NCBI RefSeq assembly: GCF_014647135.1
Contig: NZ_BMOP01000029.1
Span: forward strand, 1 to 47,292
Direction: 5' to 3'
Length of the DNA: 47,292 nucleotides
DNA from: Shewanella xiamenensis
GTDB lineage: Bacteria > Pseudomonadota > Gammaproteobacteria > Enterobacterales > Shewanellaceae
The notes beneath the pieces are model-generated. The model searched no databases and was not told where the DNA came from. It was given only the letters and a program-made list of their open reading frames with translations. A program made the position numbers and the translations under genes. This document shows positions 1 through 8,600 of the stretch, piece by piece. Each line of letters begins with the position of its first letter. Position 1 is the first letter of the stretch.

Positions 1-392
1 ATCACGCTTGCAGGAACATACGGGAACTGCTTGGCATGGTATGGCATTTTATGGGAACCGTTTCCCCATTTCCTGGCAGTGGGCATGGCACGGCGAAAAT
101 GTAGCAGTATTCGGATCAGCTATTTAGGTGTGCAGTGTGAATTGTCATTGTTTCCCCAGTGACACGCCGTGAATATATCCCTATAGGCTCGACGGCGGCA
201 TCCCTGCCGCCAACGGTCACAGTTGCAACAATAACAATCTTTACGACCACAGAACTGTTCATCTGGCTAAAAGATATTGCCCCAAAGATTGTTTTGAGCA
301 CATGATCAATAACTTTCAGCTACTGAGCATTGACCAAACTTTAGTAATGATAGAAAGTGCCCAGTATTGTTATTGAATCAGAGCAAATTTCC
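1..392. other. Non-coding stretch upstream of the first gene
   Basis: I find no convincing gene here. A 61-codon minus-strand frame at 116-301 exists, but it runs through a stem-loop element (159-220) and has no recognisable protein features, so I treat it as chance. The far left could be the edge of a gene cut by the window, but no family is recognisable. Confidence 0.5.
159..220. repeat. Candidate intergenic stem-loop element
   Basis: Seen: a perfect 7-bp hairpin, GGCGGCA (194-200), loop TCCC, TGCCGCC (205-211). It lies inside a segment whose ends are themselves inverted (GTGAC at 159-163, GTCAC at 216-220). The sequence around the hairpin resembles an intergenic motif that I remember as dispersed in Shewanella genomes. 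That recall is unverified, and only one copy lies in this window. Confidence 0.4.
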
Positions 393-911
393 ATGCTTTT
401 AAAAAAGATGTTTCTTGCAGCGTTTATCTTATTTTCAGGATTTGTCGGCTTCCTGATCGGTTTATTTTACTCTTCTTCGACTATTGATATCTGGTTCAAT
501 AGAGCACAGGTAATAACGTCGGTATTGGCTTCGATTGCGACGGTTCTTGGGGTTGCGTTGGCGTATCTCGCTCTTGATGCATGGAAGTCACAGTTAAGAG
601 GAAGCCACATTTATAACCTATCCTCAGAACTTCAAGACGCTTTGTTGACTACATTAACCATCGCTTTCAACAAAGATACACCTATCATTGGTAACCAAAA
701 ATTCGGTGAAACAGGATTTAGAATAACCAGACTAAGCCTTGAGTTAAAGTTAAAAAAATTTGATCCTGAGATATTAACTAAAATATCCGATGTTCAATCA
801 ATGATTGCAGAAGATGTAAGGGCTAACGACTTAGTTTCCGACAACACTATTTCAACACTGCTCACCATTATAAATGAACTAGCACGAAATATTAATAATC
901 AGTTTAAATAA
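393..911 (+). CDS. Small inner-membrane protein of unknown function
   Basis: The 172-residue product begins with two hydrophobic helices (about residues 5-25 and 40-62 from this start), followed by a polar, leucine-rich cytoplasmic-looking region. No catalytic motif is visible and I do not recognise the family. A GTG at 357 would add 12 residues. I prefer ATG 393 because the first membrane helix then follows directly, although neither start has a good ribosome site. The gene and its 3' flank are more AT-rich than most of the window and it has no partner on its strand, which fits an acquired or fast-evolving orphan. The reading frame is likely real; the function is unknown. Confidence 0.55.
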   Translation: MLLKKMFLAAFILFSGFVGFLIGLFYSSSTIDIWFNRAQVITSVLASIATVLGVALAYLALDAWKSQLRGSHIYNLSSELQDALLTTLTIAFNKDTPIIGNQKFGETGFRITRLSLELKLKKFDPEILTKISDVQSMIAEDVRANDLVSDNTISTLLTIINELARNINNQFK

Positions 912-1081
912 CAGAACGTAAATAAAATTAATAAAAAAGGTAGTTTTCTTAATCTCATTACTGCTCAACTTTCAGTTATTGGGATTATTTTTATTTATTC
1001 GAAATGAAGATAATTCCGTAAAAAATAAACTCGATTTTTTCCCAAAGTGAGTTGCGTATTGTCGAGTATGAATAAGTCGGC

Positions 1082-1636
1082 TTAATTCAATGGTGCGACA
1101 GGCGTCATTTCTATCCCACGAAAGAGCTGATAGCGGTCGATATCATCGTCTAAATATTGGATATTTTGCGTCCACTGCCATGCGCCTTGGGGCGATTTAG
1201 CTTCGAATAACAGTTGGATTAAGGCGGCGCGCGCATTAACGACTCCCTCGCCCAGCAGGGAATAATCACCATTTTGTTGATATAAACTAAAGAGTTGCTG
1301 CTTCTCCTGCGAGACACCGTCATAGTAGGTTAACAGCACTTGCTCGCCTTGCTCCCTAAACCACCATGTCTCGCTGTAGGGAGCGTGCGTTCCTACACTT
1401 ACGGAGAGGATCAACTGCCGCTGATCGTGGGAACAAAATCCATTGACCGTCACTTGTCTAGGGGTGTCACTTGCCTTAGCGGCATTGCCCTGCCACTGCC
1501 CCACCATTTGCGGGCAAAAGGCTTTAAAACTGACCTTAGCGGCTAGCGCAGGAAAGATAGCCAAGCTGCCCAAGGCGAGTATCAATACATTTTTGATCAA
1601 TAGCTTGCCCAGTTTTTGCGGGATGATTAACGCCAT
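1082..1636 (-). CDS. Exported hypothetical protein
   Basis: This 184-residue protein has a basic N-terminus and a hydrophobic stretch ending in LAIFPALAA, a typical signal peptide cut near residue 33. The mature part contains a Cys pair and a motif MVGQWQGNA, suggestive of a small periplasmic beta-rich domain, but I cannot name a family. The start is supported by AGGA eight bases upstream of the ATG. It stands alone, divergent from the S9 peptidase gene, and could be secreted or periplasmic. Confidence 0.7.
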   Translation of the reverse strand: MALIIPQKLGKLLIKNVLILALGSLAIFPALAAKVSFKAFCPQMVGQWQGNAAKASDTPRQVTVNGFCSHDQRQLILSVSVGTHAPYSETWWFREQGEQVLLTYYDGVSQEKQQLFSLYQQNGDYSLLGEGVVNARAALIQLLFEAKSPQGAWQWTQNIQYLDDDIDRYQLFRGIEMTPVAPLN

Positions 1637-1881
1637 ATTCGAGTCCTATTCCAATCTCCCAATACATTAGCGTTAAAACACCTTAGCCACAAATACGCCA
1701 TAACACTTTGCACCATACCCAACATACCTTGCCATCAAAATGTCCTCAGTGGTTACAGTTACTTACATAAAAGTCACTCTTGCCACCGATAGACTCAGTT
1801 TGATTTCATGCTCAGTTTCTATACTGTGATGTTTAACGGGACAAAATAACGATAACACTCTGAATGATAAGGAGACATCTA

Positions 1882-3909
1882 GTGAAGAAGGCAGGCATTT
1901 TACTGCTTAGCTTACTCATGCCTTTCAGCACGGCATTTGCAGAAGCAAGCAAACCACTCTCAGTCGAATTACTTTGGCAACTCAAACGCATAGGTAGCCC
2001 AGTGGTGTCATCCACGGGCGAGCATATTATTGCGCCTGTGACTGAGTACGACCTTAAGGAAGACAAAGGTTCAACCCAACTATGGCGCTTCGACGGTGAA
2101 GGTAAAAATAACCGTGCGATTACCGCCAAAGGCTTAAAAGTCAGCGAGCCGGTGTTTTCGCCAGATGGTAAAACCTTAGCTTTTATCAGCGAACGTAACG
2201 ATGATGACGCGGGCCAAATTTACCTACTACCTATGGATGGCCCAGGTGAAGCCAGCAAACTCACGGATATTCCCACTGGTGTCAATGGTGTCAAGTGGGT
2301 TGGCAAGCATTTGTATTTTATTAGCAATATCTTTCCTGAACAGAATTGGGAGCAAATGAAGGCCCAGATCAAGACAGATAAAGATAATAAAGTCTCCGCC
2401 CGCCAGTGGAATGCGCTGCCCTATTCGCAGTTCGATCATTGGTTAGATGAGCGCCGTCAGGCCCATGTGTTTAGGATCCCTGCAACGGGCGGCACGGTCG
2501 AAGCCGTGACTCAGCCTTTAGGTCATGAATTGCCACGCTCAAGCCAAAGCAGTTCAAGCTATGATATTTCCCCCGATGAACGCTTAATCGCCTTTAGCGC
2601 CTATGGTTCGGATAATCGCGTCGATCCCAAATTAGACTTGTTCCTCGCCACCATCGGCGGCAGCAAAGCCGACAACATCACTCCCGATAACCCCGCGCCG
2701 GATCTCAATCCATCCTTTAGTCCTAACGGCAAAACCCTGGCCTTTACGCGCCAAAAAATCCCCGGATTTTATGCCGATACCGCAAGGCTAATGCTGCTGG
2801 ATGTAAGCAGTCGCAAACTCACCACACTCACTGCCGATTGGGATCGCTCAATTTCTCAATTCGAATGGACACCTGATAGCAAGGGTTTCTATGCCAGCAT
2901 TGATGATGCTGCGACAAACCGTATTTACCATATCGATGCTAAGAGCGGTAAGGCCAAGGCCATCACTCAAGCCACCGACTTTAGCCAGCCAGCTATCGCC
3001 AAAGATGGTCAGTTGATTGCGACTAATCAAAGCTTTTTGTACCCAGCGCGTTTAGTCAGCATCAACCCACGCAATGGTAAAACCGAGCGTTTAGAGCAAT
3101 TTAACGACGATATTTTAAAGGATGTCGATTTAGGCACCTATGAGTCGGTCACCTACAAAGGTTACCAAGGCCAAGACATTCAAATGTGGGTGCACTATCC
3201 TCCCGGGTTCGACCGCAGCAAAAAGTATCCGCTGTTTATGTTAATCCACGGCGGCCCACACAACGCCATTAGCGATGGTTTCCATTACCGCTGGAATGCG
3301 CAAACCTTCGCCTCTTGGGGTTATGTTACCGCGTGGCCAAACTTCCACGGCTCTAGCGGCTTTGGACAAGAGTTTGCCGATGCCATTAACCCAGATTGGA
3401 AAAACAAATCCCTCGAAGACGTGCTCAAAGCCGCAGACTGGTTTAAGCAACAAAGTTGGATCGATAGCGATCGTATGGTTGCCGGCGGTGCCAGCTATGG
3501 TGGCTACTTAACCTCGATTATTTTAGGTCAGCCGCATCCCTTCAAGGCGCTGCTGATCCACGCTGCGGTGTACGACATGTACTCACAAATGTCGGCGGAC
3601 TTTGCCGTCCACAGCACCCGCTTTGGTAACTACTGGGATAATCCTGAGCTGTATAAAGCCATTTCGCCCCATTACTTTGCCGCCAACTTTAACACTCCAA
3701 CCTTAGTCAGCCATGGGCAACTCGATTATCGTGTGCCCGTCGGCCAAGGTTTTGAGCTGTTCCGCACCCTGCAAACCCGTAATGTCGAATCGCGGATGAT
3801 TTATTTCCCCGATGAAAACCATTGGATTATGAAGCCTAACAACTCCATCTATTGGTATAACCAAGTGAAAGATTGGATGGCTCACTACGCCAAGCCAGGT
3901 GCGCAATAA
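1882..3909 (+). CDS. S9 family prolyl-oligopeptidase-type serine peptidase, exported
   Basis: This enzyme probably cleaves short peptides or releases N-terminal dipeptides or acyl-amino acids in the periplasm. The N-terminal half is a beta-propeller with WD40-like SPDGKTLAF and SPNGKTLAF repeats. The C-terminal half is an alpha/beta hydrolase with the nucleophile in GGASYGGYL (Ser538), Asp615 in GQLDYRVP and His647 in DENHW. I chose the GTG at 1882 over ATG 1864: AAGGAG (1869-1874) sits correctly before the GTG, and translation then opens directly with a signal peptide ending FSTAFA. The 675-residue length is normal for the family. The gene ends in a heptamer repeat followed by a terminator. 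Substrate specificity cannot be read from the sequence. Confidence 0.9.
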   Translation: MKKAGILLLSLLMPFSTAFAEASKPLSVELLWQLKRIGSPVVSSTGEHIIAPVTEYDLKEDKGSTQLWRFDGEGKNNRAITAKGLKVSEPVFSPDGKTLAFISERNDDDAGQIYLLPMDGPGEASKLTDIPTGVNGVKWVGKHLYFISNIFPEQNWEQMKAQIKTDKDNKVSARQWNALPYSQFDHWLDERRQAHVFRIPATGGTVEAVTQPLGHELPRSSQSSSSYDISPDERLIAFSAYGSDNRVDPKLDLFLATIGGSKADNITPDNPAPDLNPSFSPNGKTLAFTRQKIPGFYADTARLMLLDVSSRKLTTLTADWDRSISQFEWTPDSKGFYASIDDAATNRIYHIDAKSGKAKAITQATDFSQPAIAKDGQLIATNQSFLYPARLVSINPRNGKTERLEQFNDDILKDVDLGTYESVTYKGYQGQDIQMWVHYPPGFDRSKKYPLFMLIHGGPHNAISDGFHYRWNAQTFASWGYVTAWPNFHGSSGFGQEFADAINPDWKNKSLEDVLKAADWFKQQSWIDSDRMVAGGASYGGYLTSIILGQPHPFKALLIHAAVYDMYSQMSADFAVHSTRFGNYWDNPELYKAISPHYFAANFNTPTLVSHGQLDYRVPVGQGFELFRTLQTRNVESRMIYFPDENHWIMKPNNSIYWYNQVKDWMAHYAKPGAQ

Positions 3910-3911
3910 CG

Positions 3912-3960
3912 CCTAGAACCTAGAACCTAGAACCTAGAACCTAGAACCTAGAACCTAGAA
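3912..3960. repeat. Seven perfect tandem copies of a CCTAGAA heptamer
   Basis: Seven exact head-to-tail copies of CCTAGAA fill 3912-3960. They begin two bases after the S9 peptidase stop codon and end 10 bases before the terminator stem. Each unit carries a CTAG tetranucleotide, so CTAG recurs every 7 bp. The array lies in the 3' untranslated region and does not alter either flanking protein. Copy number is expected to vary between strains by slippage. Confidence 0.95.
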
Positions 3961-3970
3961 CAGAAAAGCA

Positions 3971-4000
3971 AAAGGTCTGCACTCTGCAGACCTTTTTATT
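3971..4000. terminator. Bidirectional rho-independent terminator
   Basis: A perfect 10-bp stem AAAGGTCTGC (3971-3980) / GCAGACCTTT (3986-3995) with a 5-nt loop is followed by a T run on the plus strand and preceded by A residues that serve the minus strand. It lies between the convergent S9 and M16 genes and can stop both. Confidence 0.88.
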
Positions 4001-4024
4001 GGGTGAAATAACTAACGCCAGTGG

Positions 4025-5518
4025 TTATTGACCAAAACCCACCGCATTAATATCAACGGTTTGCACTTGGCCATACTTGGCAGCTATCGGCGCAATCTTG
4101 CTGGCGTTGCCGATCAGCACAAACTGTAAGTCCTTTTGCGGGAAGTAAGTTTTCACTAACCTTTGAGTCTCTTCTAAGGTTAAGCCGTCCACTTTCGCTT
4201 GAAACTCGTTGATAAACTTATCATCGAAGCCGTAGAGATACATGCCAGATAAGAGTCCTGCCAATTGGCCCGAGGTTTCGAACTTAGGCGGGAACTGACC
4301 TTTAACATAGGCCTTAGCCGAATCAAGAGTCGCTTGGTCGACGCCTTTTTCCCATAAACGAGCATAGGTTTTCAGGGCTAAATCAATCGCCTGTTGAGTG
4401 GTTTCCGTCTTAGTGAAGGTGCTAATGGTAAACACGCCCGAGTAGGTATAAGGACTAAAGCCGGAGCGCGCGCCATAGGTTAGCCCCGCATTCACCCGCA
4501 GCTCATCGTTCAGCCAAGAGGTAAAGCGACCACCTAAAATAGTATTCACTACCGTTAGCCCCACATAGTCAGGGTTATCACGGCTAATGCCTAAACCACC
4601 GATAACAAAGGTAGTTTCCATCGCATCTGGCTTATCCACCAGCAGCACTTTGGCCTCAGTTAACTTAGGCAAACCTTGATTTAAGTCGGGCTGAACGAGT
4701 TTTTCGCTACCTTTCCACTGACCAAAAGTCTGGGTTAACTTGGTCTTCATCGCCGCCACATCAAAATCCCCCACCACAGTTAATGCAGTATTGGCGGGCT
4801 GATAGTAGCTCTTATGGAAGGCGCGCAGCTGCGACACTGTGACTTGCTCAAGAGACTCGCGATTACCCGATGAGGCATTACCGTAAGGATGAGCACCGAA
4901 CACCAGTTTATCGAAGTAGCGACCAATAACAGCGCGTGGGCTTTCTTTATCCTGCTGTAAACCCGCAATGGCGCGCTGCTTAAGCTTGTCGAATTCTGCT
5001 GAATCAAAGTCTGGGCTTAATAGCGCGGCGCTGAATAGGCCGAGCATGACATCGGTATCTTTCGCCATAAAATCGGCGGCCAGATAGCTACCTTCTTTAT
5101 CGGCTTCGGCCCCTAAGCTAGCGCCGAGAAAATCCACTTGCTGCTCAATCTCGGCCTTGGATTTACCCGCCGCACCAAGGAGTAAACCTTGGGCGGTCAT
5201 TTGAGCGATACCTGCTGTGGTGTCATTAACGGCACCTGCGCGTACTACGGCATTTAAGGTAATTAACGGCACTTCGCGCTGTGGCATTAAATACACTGTA
5301 AGGCCGTTATCTAGCACTAACTTGTCGTAACTTGGCATGGCAAAGCTGCCGGTATCGACGCGTTTGGATGCCGTGGTGGAGGCGCAGCCGGATAAGGCTA
5401 AGCTAGTGCCTAGGGCCAATGCGACCACTAACTTCGTCGGTTGCCAAGATGATTTGACAAAGGATGATTTGACAAAGGATGATTTTACAAAGGAGAGTTT
5501 CATTGCCATCGATTTCAT
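4025..5518 (-). CDS. M16 peptidase-family lipoprotein, non-catalytic partner
   Basis: The 497-residue protein has the two-lobed M16 (pitrilysin/insulinase) fold but lacks the zinc motif: the HxxEH position reads QMTAQ. It is probably the non-catalytic half of a heterodimer with the upstream gene, as in mitochondrial processing peptidase and other two-subunit M16 enzymes. The lipobox LALSGC places the lipidated Cys at residue 45, so it is membrane-anchored in the envelope. The start ATG overlaps the upstream stop (ATGA) and has AGGAG eight bases before it, showing translational coupling. The leader before the lipobox contains three FVKSS repeats. The family role is oligopeptide degradation; the pairing is inferred from context. 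Confidence 0.88.
   Translation of the reverse strand: MKSMAMKLSFVKSSFVKSSFVKSSWQPTKLVVALALGTSLALSGCASTTASKRVDTGSFAMPSYDKLVLDNGLTVYLMPQREVPLITLNAVVRAGAVNDTTAGIAQMTAQGLLLGAAGKSKAEIEQQVDFLGASLGAEADKEGSYLAADFMAKDTDVMLGLFSAALLSPDFDSAEFDKLKQRAIAGLQQDKESPRAVIGRYFDKLVFGAHPYGNASSGNRESLEQVTVSQLRAFHKSYYQPANTALTVVGDFDVAAMKTKLTQTFGQWKGSEKLVQPDLNQGLPKLTEAKVLLVDKPDAMETTFVIGGLGISRDNPDYVGLTVVNTILGGRFTSWLNDELRVNAGLTYGARSGFSPYTYSGVFTISTFTKTETTQQAIDLALKTYARLWEKGVDQATLDSAKAYVKGQFPPKFETSGQLAGLLSGMYLYGFDDKFINEFQAKVDGLTLEETQRLVKTYFPQKDLQFVLIGNASKIAPIAAKYGQVQTVDINAVGFGQ
5448..5492 (-). repeat. Three 15-bp tandem repeats in the lipoprotein leader
   Basis: Units at 5448-5462, 5463-5477 and 5478-5492 are identical except for one base in the last. 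Each is in frame and encodes the pentapeptide unit FVKSS in the n-region of the M16 lipoprotein signal sequence. A change of one unit adds or removes five residues without shifting the frame, so this is a length-polymorphic site in a signal peptide. Confidence 0.93.
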
Positions 5519-6846
5519 TGAGAGTTCTCCTCGTTTGCCGCCAATACCGCGACCGTGCGATTCGATTTGCGTAAATAGGTTTGGGCAACACGTTGGATAT
5601 CCGCAGGCGTTACCTTGTTATAGGCCTCTGGCGCATTAAATAACTTGTCGTAACTGCCAAAATACATTTCATAGGTGCCGATAGTGTTGGCCTTACCATT
5701 AATGGTTTCCATCGCGCGGTAAAAATCCATCAACTTGATATTTTTAACTTTATCTAGCTCTTGTTGGCTAACGCCATTGGTCGCAATGGCATCGATTTGT
5801 TCAATCAGCGCTCGCTCTAGCGTCGATGCTTTCACCTCTGGCGTAGCTACACCCATGACGTAAAAGAGATTGGGATCGACCGACATCGGCATATAGGTTT
5901 GCGCTTCTAAGGCCACTTGTTTATCCACCAGCGCTTGATATAAACGCGAGCTATTGCCTTGGCTTAAAATCGAACTTAATAAATCCAGCGCATAAAAATC
6001 TGCGTGAGTCGCTGCCGGAATATGGTAAGCCAGCATCACATTAGGCGTACTGACCGAGGCTTTTTGAACAAAGGTACGGCGCTCACCCTTTTGCTCAGGC
6101 TCCACGGTACGCACGGCCTTTGGCGGTGTTTGCGCAGGAATAGGCGCAAAGTACTTGTCGGCCAAGGCTTTAACTTGGGCAAGCTTCACATCACCCGCAA
6201 TCACCACGACCGCATTGTTTGGCGCGTAATAGGTCTTATGGTATTGCACTAAATCTTCCAAGGTCCAAGCGGCGATATCCGATTCATGACCAATCACTGA
6301 CCAAGAATAGGGGTGCGCTAAAAAGGCTACGCCTTTAACTTCGCCTTCAAGGGTATTCCAGTTGGAGTTTTCAAGCCCAGTTGAACGCTCCGACTGCACT
6401 ACGCCACGTTCGCTTTCCACCATAGCGGGATTGATATCTAAGTTGGCGATACGGTCAGCCTCGAGGTCGAACATGGTTTCCAGCGCATTGGCTGGGAACC
6501 AGTCGGTGTAAACCGTCATATCCTCTGTGGTGTAGGCATTGTTAGCCCCGCCTGCGGCTTCCATGGTACGGTCGAACATCTTAGGGCCGTATTTTTTCGA
6601 GCCATTAAACATCATATGTTCGAAAAAGTGTGAAATACCGGTAATCCCCGGGACTTCGTTACGGGAACCGACTTTCCAAAATAGATACATGTTGGCATTG
6701 GGAATAGAAGAGTCCTCTAGCACCATGATTTTCATGCCGTTATCTAGCGTGAAACTCTTAATATCTTCTGCCGTGGTGGCCTGTGCTTGGCTTAGGGGAT
6801 TAAAGAGTCCCATCGCCAATACCAGCGCCGATAGCGTGCGCTTCAT
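5515..6846 (-). CDS. M16 zinc metallopeptidase, exported catalytic subunit
   Basis: This 443-residue protein has a signal peptide ending PLSQAQA. The inverted zinc motif HFFEH supplies ligands His73 and His77 and catalytic Glu76. The distal ligand is probably Glu153 in ERGVVQSE, 76 residues later, the family spacing. It should degrade small peptides in the periplasm, working with the non-catalytic lipoprotein encoded by the overlapping downstream gene. AAGGAGC lies before the ATG. The two-lobed length of about 440 residues matches single-subunit members of dimeric M16 enzymes. Confidence 0.92.
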   Translation of the reverse strand: MKRTLSALVLAMGLFNPLSQAQATTAEDIKSFTLDNGMKIMVLEDSSIPNANMYLFWKVGSRNEVPGITGISHFFEHMMFNGSKKYGPKMFDRTMEAAGGANNAYTTEDMTVYTDWFPANALETMFDLEADRIANLDINPAMVESERGVVQSERSTGLENSNWNTLEGEVKGVAFLAHPYSWSVIGHESDIAAWTLEDLVQYHKTYYAPNNAVVVIAGDVKLAQVKALADKYFAPIPAQTPPKAVRTVEPEQKGERRTFVQKASVSTPNVMLAYHIPAATHADFYALDLLSSILSQGNSSRLYQALVDKQVALEAQTYMPMSVDPNLFYVMGVATPEVKASTLERALIEQIDAIATNGVSQQELDKVKNIKLMDFYRAMETINGKANTIGTYEMYFGSYDKLFNAPEAYNKVTPADIQRVAQTYLRKSNRTVAVLAANEENSQ

Positions 6847-6904
6847 CTTGTTCGCTCCTTGCTGTAAAAATTCACATAAGAGGGCATATTGATTAACAAA
6901 TCAA

Positions 6905-6926
6905 GGGCGAAAAGATCTTCCCGCCC
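6905..6926 (-). terminator. Weak hairpin after the M20 gene
   Basis: GGGCG (6905-6909) pairs with CGCCC (6922-6926) around an AAGATCTT core, in the gap between the M20 gene and the M16 pair. On the minus strand it is followed by a T-rich but interrupted tail; the better T run is on the plus side, where no gene reads through. It may partly separate the two minus-strand units. Confidence 0.35.
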
Positions 6927-6982
6927 AATTTTTTGTAAGCTCAAGTTATACCGAAAAGCTGACGGAATAAGGCTTAAGCGGT

Positions 6983-8395
6983 TTATTGTGCCTTCAGTGC
7001 CGTAAGGGCAACCTTAGTCATGGCCTCAACACCAACTTTTAACGCGCTTTCATCCACATAAAATGCTGGCGAATGGTTACTGGCCGCCGCTTCAGGATCT
7101 GTGCCCTTTGGCGTCACCCCGAGGAAGAAAAACATCCCAGGAGACTCCAAAGCATAGAAAGAAAAGTCCTCGGCACCTGTGATTAATCCAGGCTCAATCA
7201 GCATCTTATCGCCAACCACGCTGGCAAGCACGGGGCGCATACTGGCGACCAATTCGGGATTGTTCACCACCACGGGATAACCTTGATGGATTTCGGTTGT
7301 CGCGGTGGCACCTAAGGTTTTTGCCGATAATTCGGCGATTTCGGCCAAGCGCACCTTAATATCGGCACGCATAGGCTGGTCAAAGGTGCGGATGGTGCCA
7401 ATCAACTCGACTTCATCAGGAATAATATTCGAGCGAATGCCGCCATTGACCGCGCCAAAACTCACCACGGCAGGCGCTTTGGTAATATCCACCTGACGAC
7501 TGACAATAGTTTGCACATTGGTAATAATTTGCGCCGCGGCCACAATAGGGTCGACACCATTCCACGGACGCGAGCCATGGGTTTGGCGACCTTTCACTTT
7601 GATCGTAAAGGAATCTTCACTCGCCATTGCTGGGCCGCTGCGCACCCCAATCATGCCGCTTGGCATACTCGAGGTCACATGCATCCCAAACACTTGGTCG
7701 GGTTTACGCTTGGCAAACAGCCCTTGTTTGAGCATTAATTCCGCGCCGCCCTCTTCGCCATCGGGCGCACCTTCTTCAGCAGGCTGGAAGATAAACATCA
7801 CATCGCCGGCAAGGCTATCTTTCACTTTCACTAAATTCTCGGCCACGCCCATCAGCATGGCCACATGGGTATCGTGGCCGCAGGCATGCATCACCCCTAC
7901 GGTTTGACCACGATAGGTATCTGTCGCTTTAGAGGCAAAGGGCACATCGACGACTTCGGTCACGGGCAAAGCATCCATATCAGCGCGGATCGCAATCAAA
8001 GGGCCGGGCTTACCGCCCTTTAACTTTCCACCTTTCAAGATAGCAACAACCCCGGTATGGGCGATGCCCGTTTGTACTTCTAATCCGAGGGATTTCAGAT
8101 GCTTTTCGATAATTTTGCTGGTGCGAAACTCGCGATTAGATAGCTCTGGATGCTGGTGTAAATCACGGCGCCAGTCGATCACCTTTTGCTCCACACTCGC
8201 CGCCAACTTAGCCGCATCGGGCTGCGCCGCATAGGCAGAACTTAAGCCTATACCCATTAAACTCAAAGTGACGATGGAAGCCAGTAAGCTCTTGGCCAAT
8301 TTTGATGTACTCACACCGAATGAACTCACATAAGGTGCAAAGGATGTGGCGACAGAAGATGTTGATAAAGTGCGCGATACCGAGGATACAGTCAT
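6983..8395 (-). CDS. M20D-family metal-dependent amidohydrolase/peptidase, exported
   Basis: The 470-residue protein belongs to the family of N-acyl-amino-acid hydrolases (hippurate hydrolase, IAA-amino acid hydrolase). Metal-site motifs are visible: MHACGHDTH, then EEGAPDGEEGGAE, and GAEDFSFYA near the C-terminus, with the dimerisation lid domain between. A long N-terminal leader of about 55 residues ends in a hydrophobic segment and AYAA, so it is exported, unlike most cytoplasmic members. The start is uncertain because the ribosome site (TAGG) is poor and a later start is possible. It likely removes acyl groups from amino acids or peptides in the periplasm, beside other envelope peptidases. 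Confidence 0.87.
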   Translation of the reverse strand: MTVSSVSRTLSTSSVATSFAPYVSSFGVSTSKLAKSLLASIVTLSLMGIGLSSAYAAQPDAAKLAASVEQKVIDWRRDLHQHPELSNREFRTSKIIEKHLKSLGLEVQTGIAHTGVVAILKGGKLKGGKPGPLIAIRADMDALPVTEVVDVPFASKATDTYRGQTVGVMHACGHDTHVAMLMGVAENLVKVKDSLAGDVMFIFQPAEEGAPDGEEGGAELMLKQGLFAKRKPDQVFGMHVTSSMPSGMIGVRSGPAMASEDSFTIKVKGRQTHGSRPWNGVDPIVAAAQIITNVQTIVSRQVDITKAPAVVSFGAVNGGIRSNIIPDEVELIGTIRTFDQPMRADIKVRLAEIAELSAKTLGATATTEIHQGYPVVVNNPELVASMRPVLASVVGDKMLIEPGLITGAEDFSFYALESPGMFFFLGVTPKGTDPEAAASNHSPAFYVDESALKVGVEAMTKVALTALKAQ

Positions 8396-8545
8396 AGCGA
8401 TAACCTATTGTTGTTTTTATAAGCTATCTAAACTACACGCACATCACAGAATTGTTAATAGATTTAATAGCAAGGCTTGTAACGAAGAATTAATGTAGGA
8501 TAAACACATCATTTATGGCCGATGCTCATCCATACTTGGACGCAT

Positions 8546-8571
8546 AAAAAAGGGCCTCCGTTAGAAGGCCC
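8546..8571 (-). terminator. Rho-independent terminator of the subtilase gene
   Basis: On the minus strand GGGCCT (8571-8566) pairs with AGGCCC (8557-8552) across an 8-nt loop and is followed by six T residues (8551-8546). It lies about 30 bases after the subtilase stop codon. Confidence 0.85.
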
Positions 8572-8600
8572 AAAGACAAGGTACTACTTAAAGGTGAAGT

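Noticed and set aside
116..301. 61-codon minus-strand frame in the first 300 bases
   Set aside because: It runs through the stem-loop element and shows no protein features or ribosome site.
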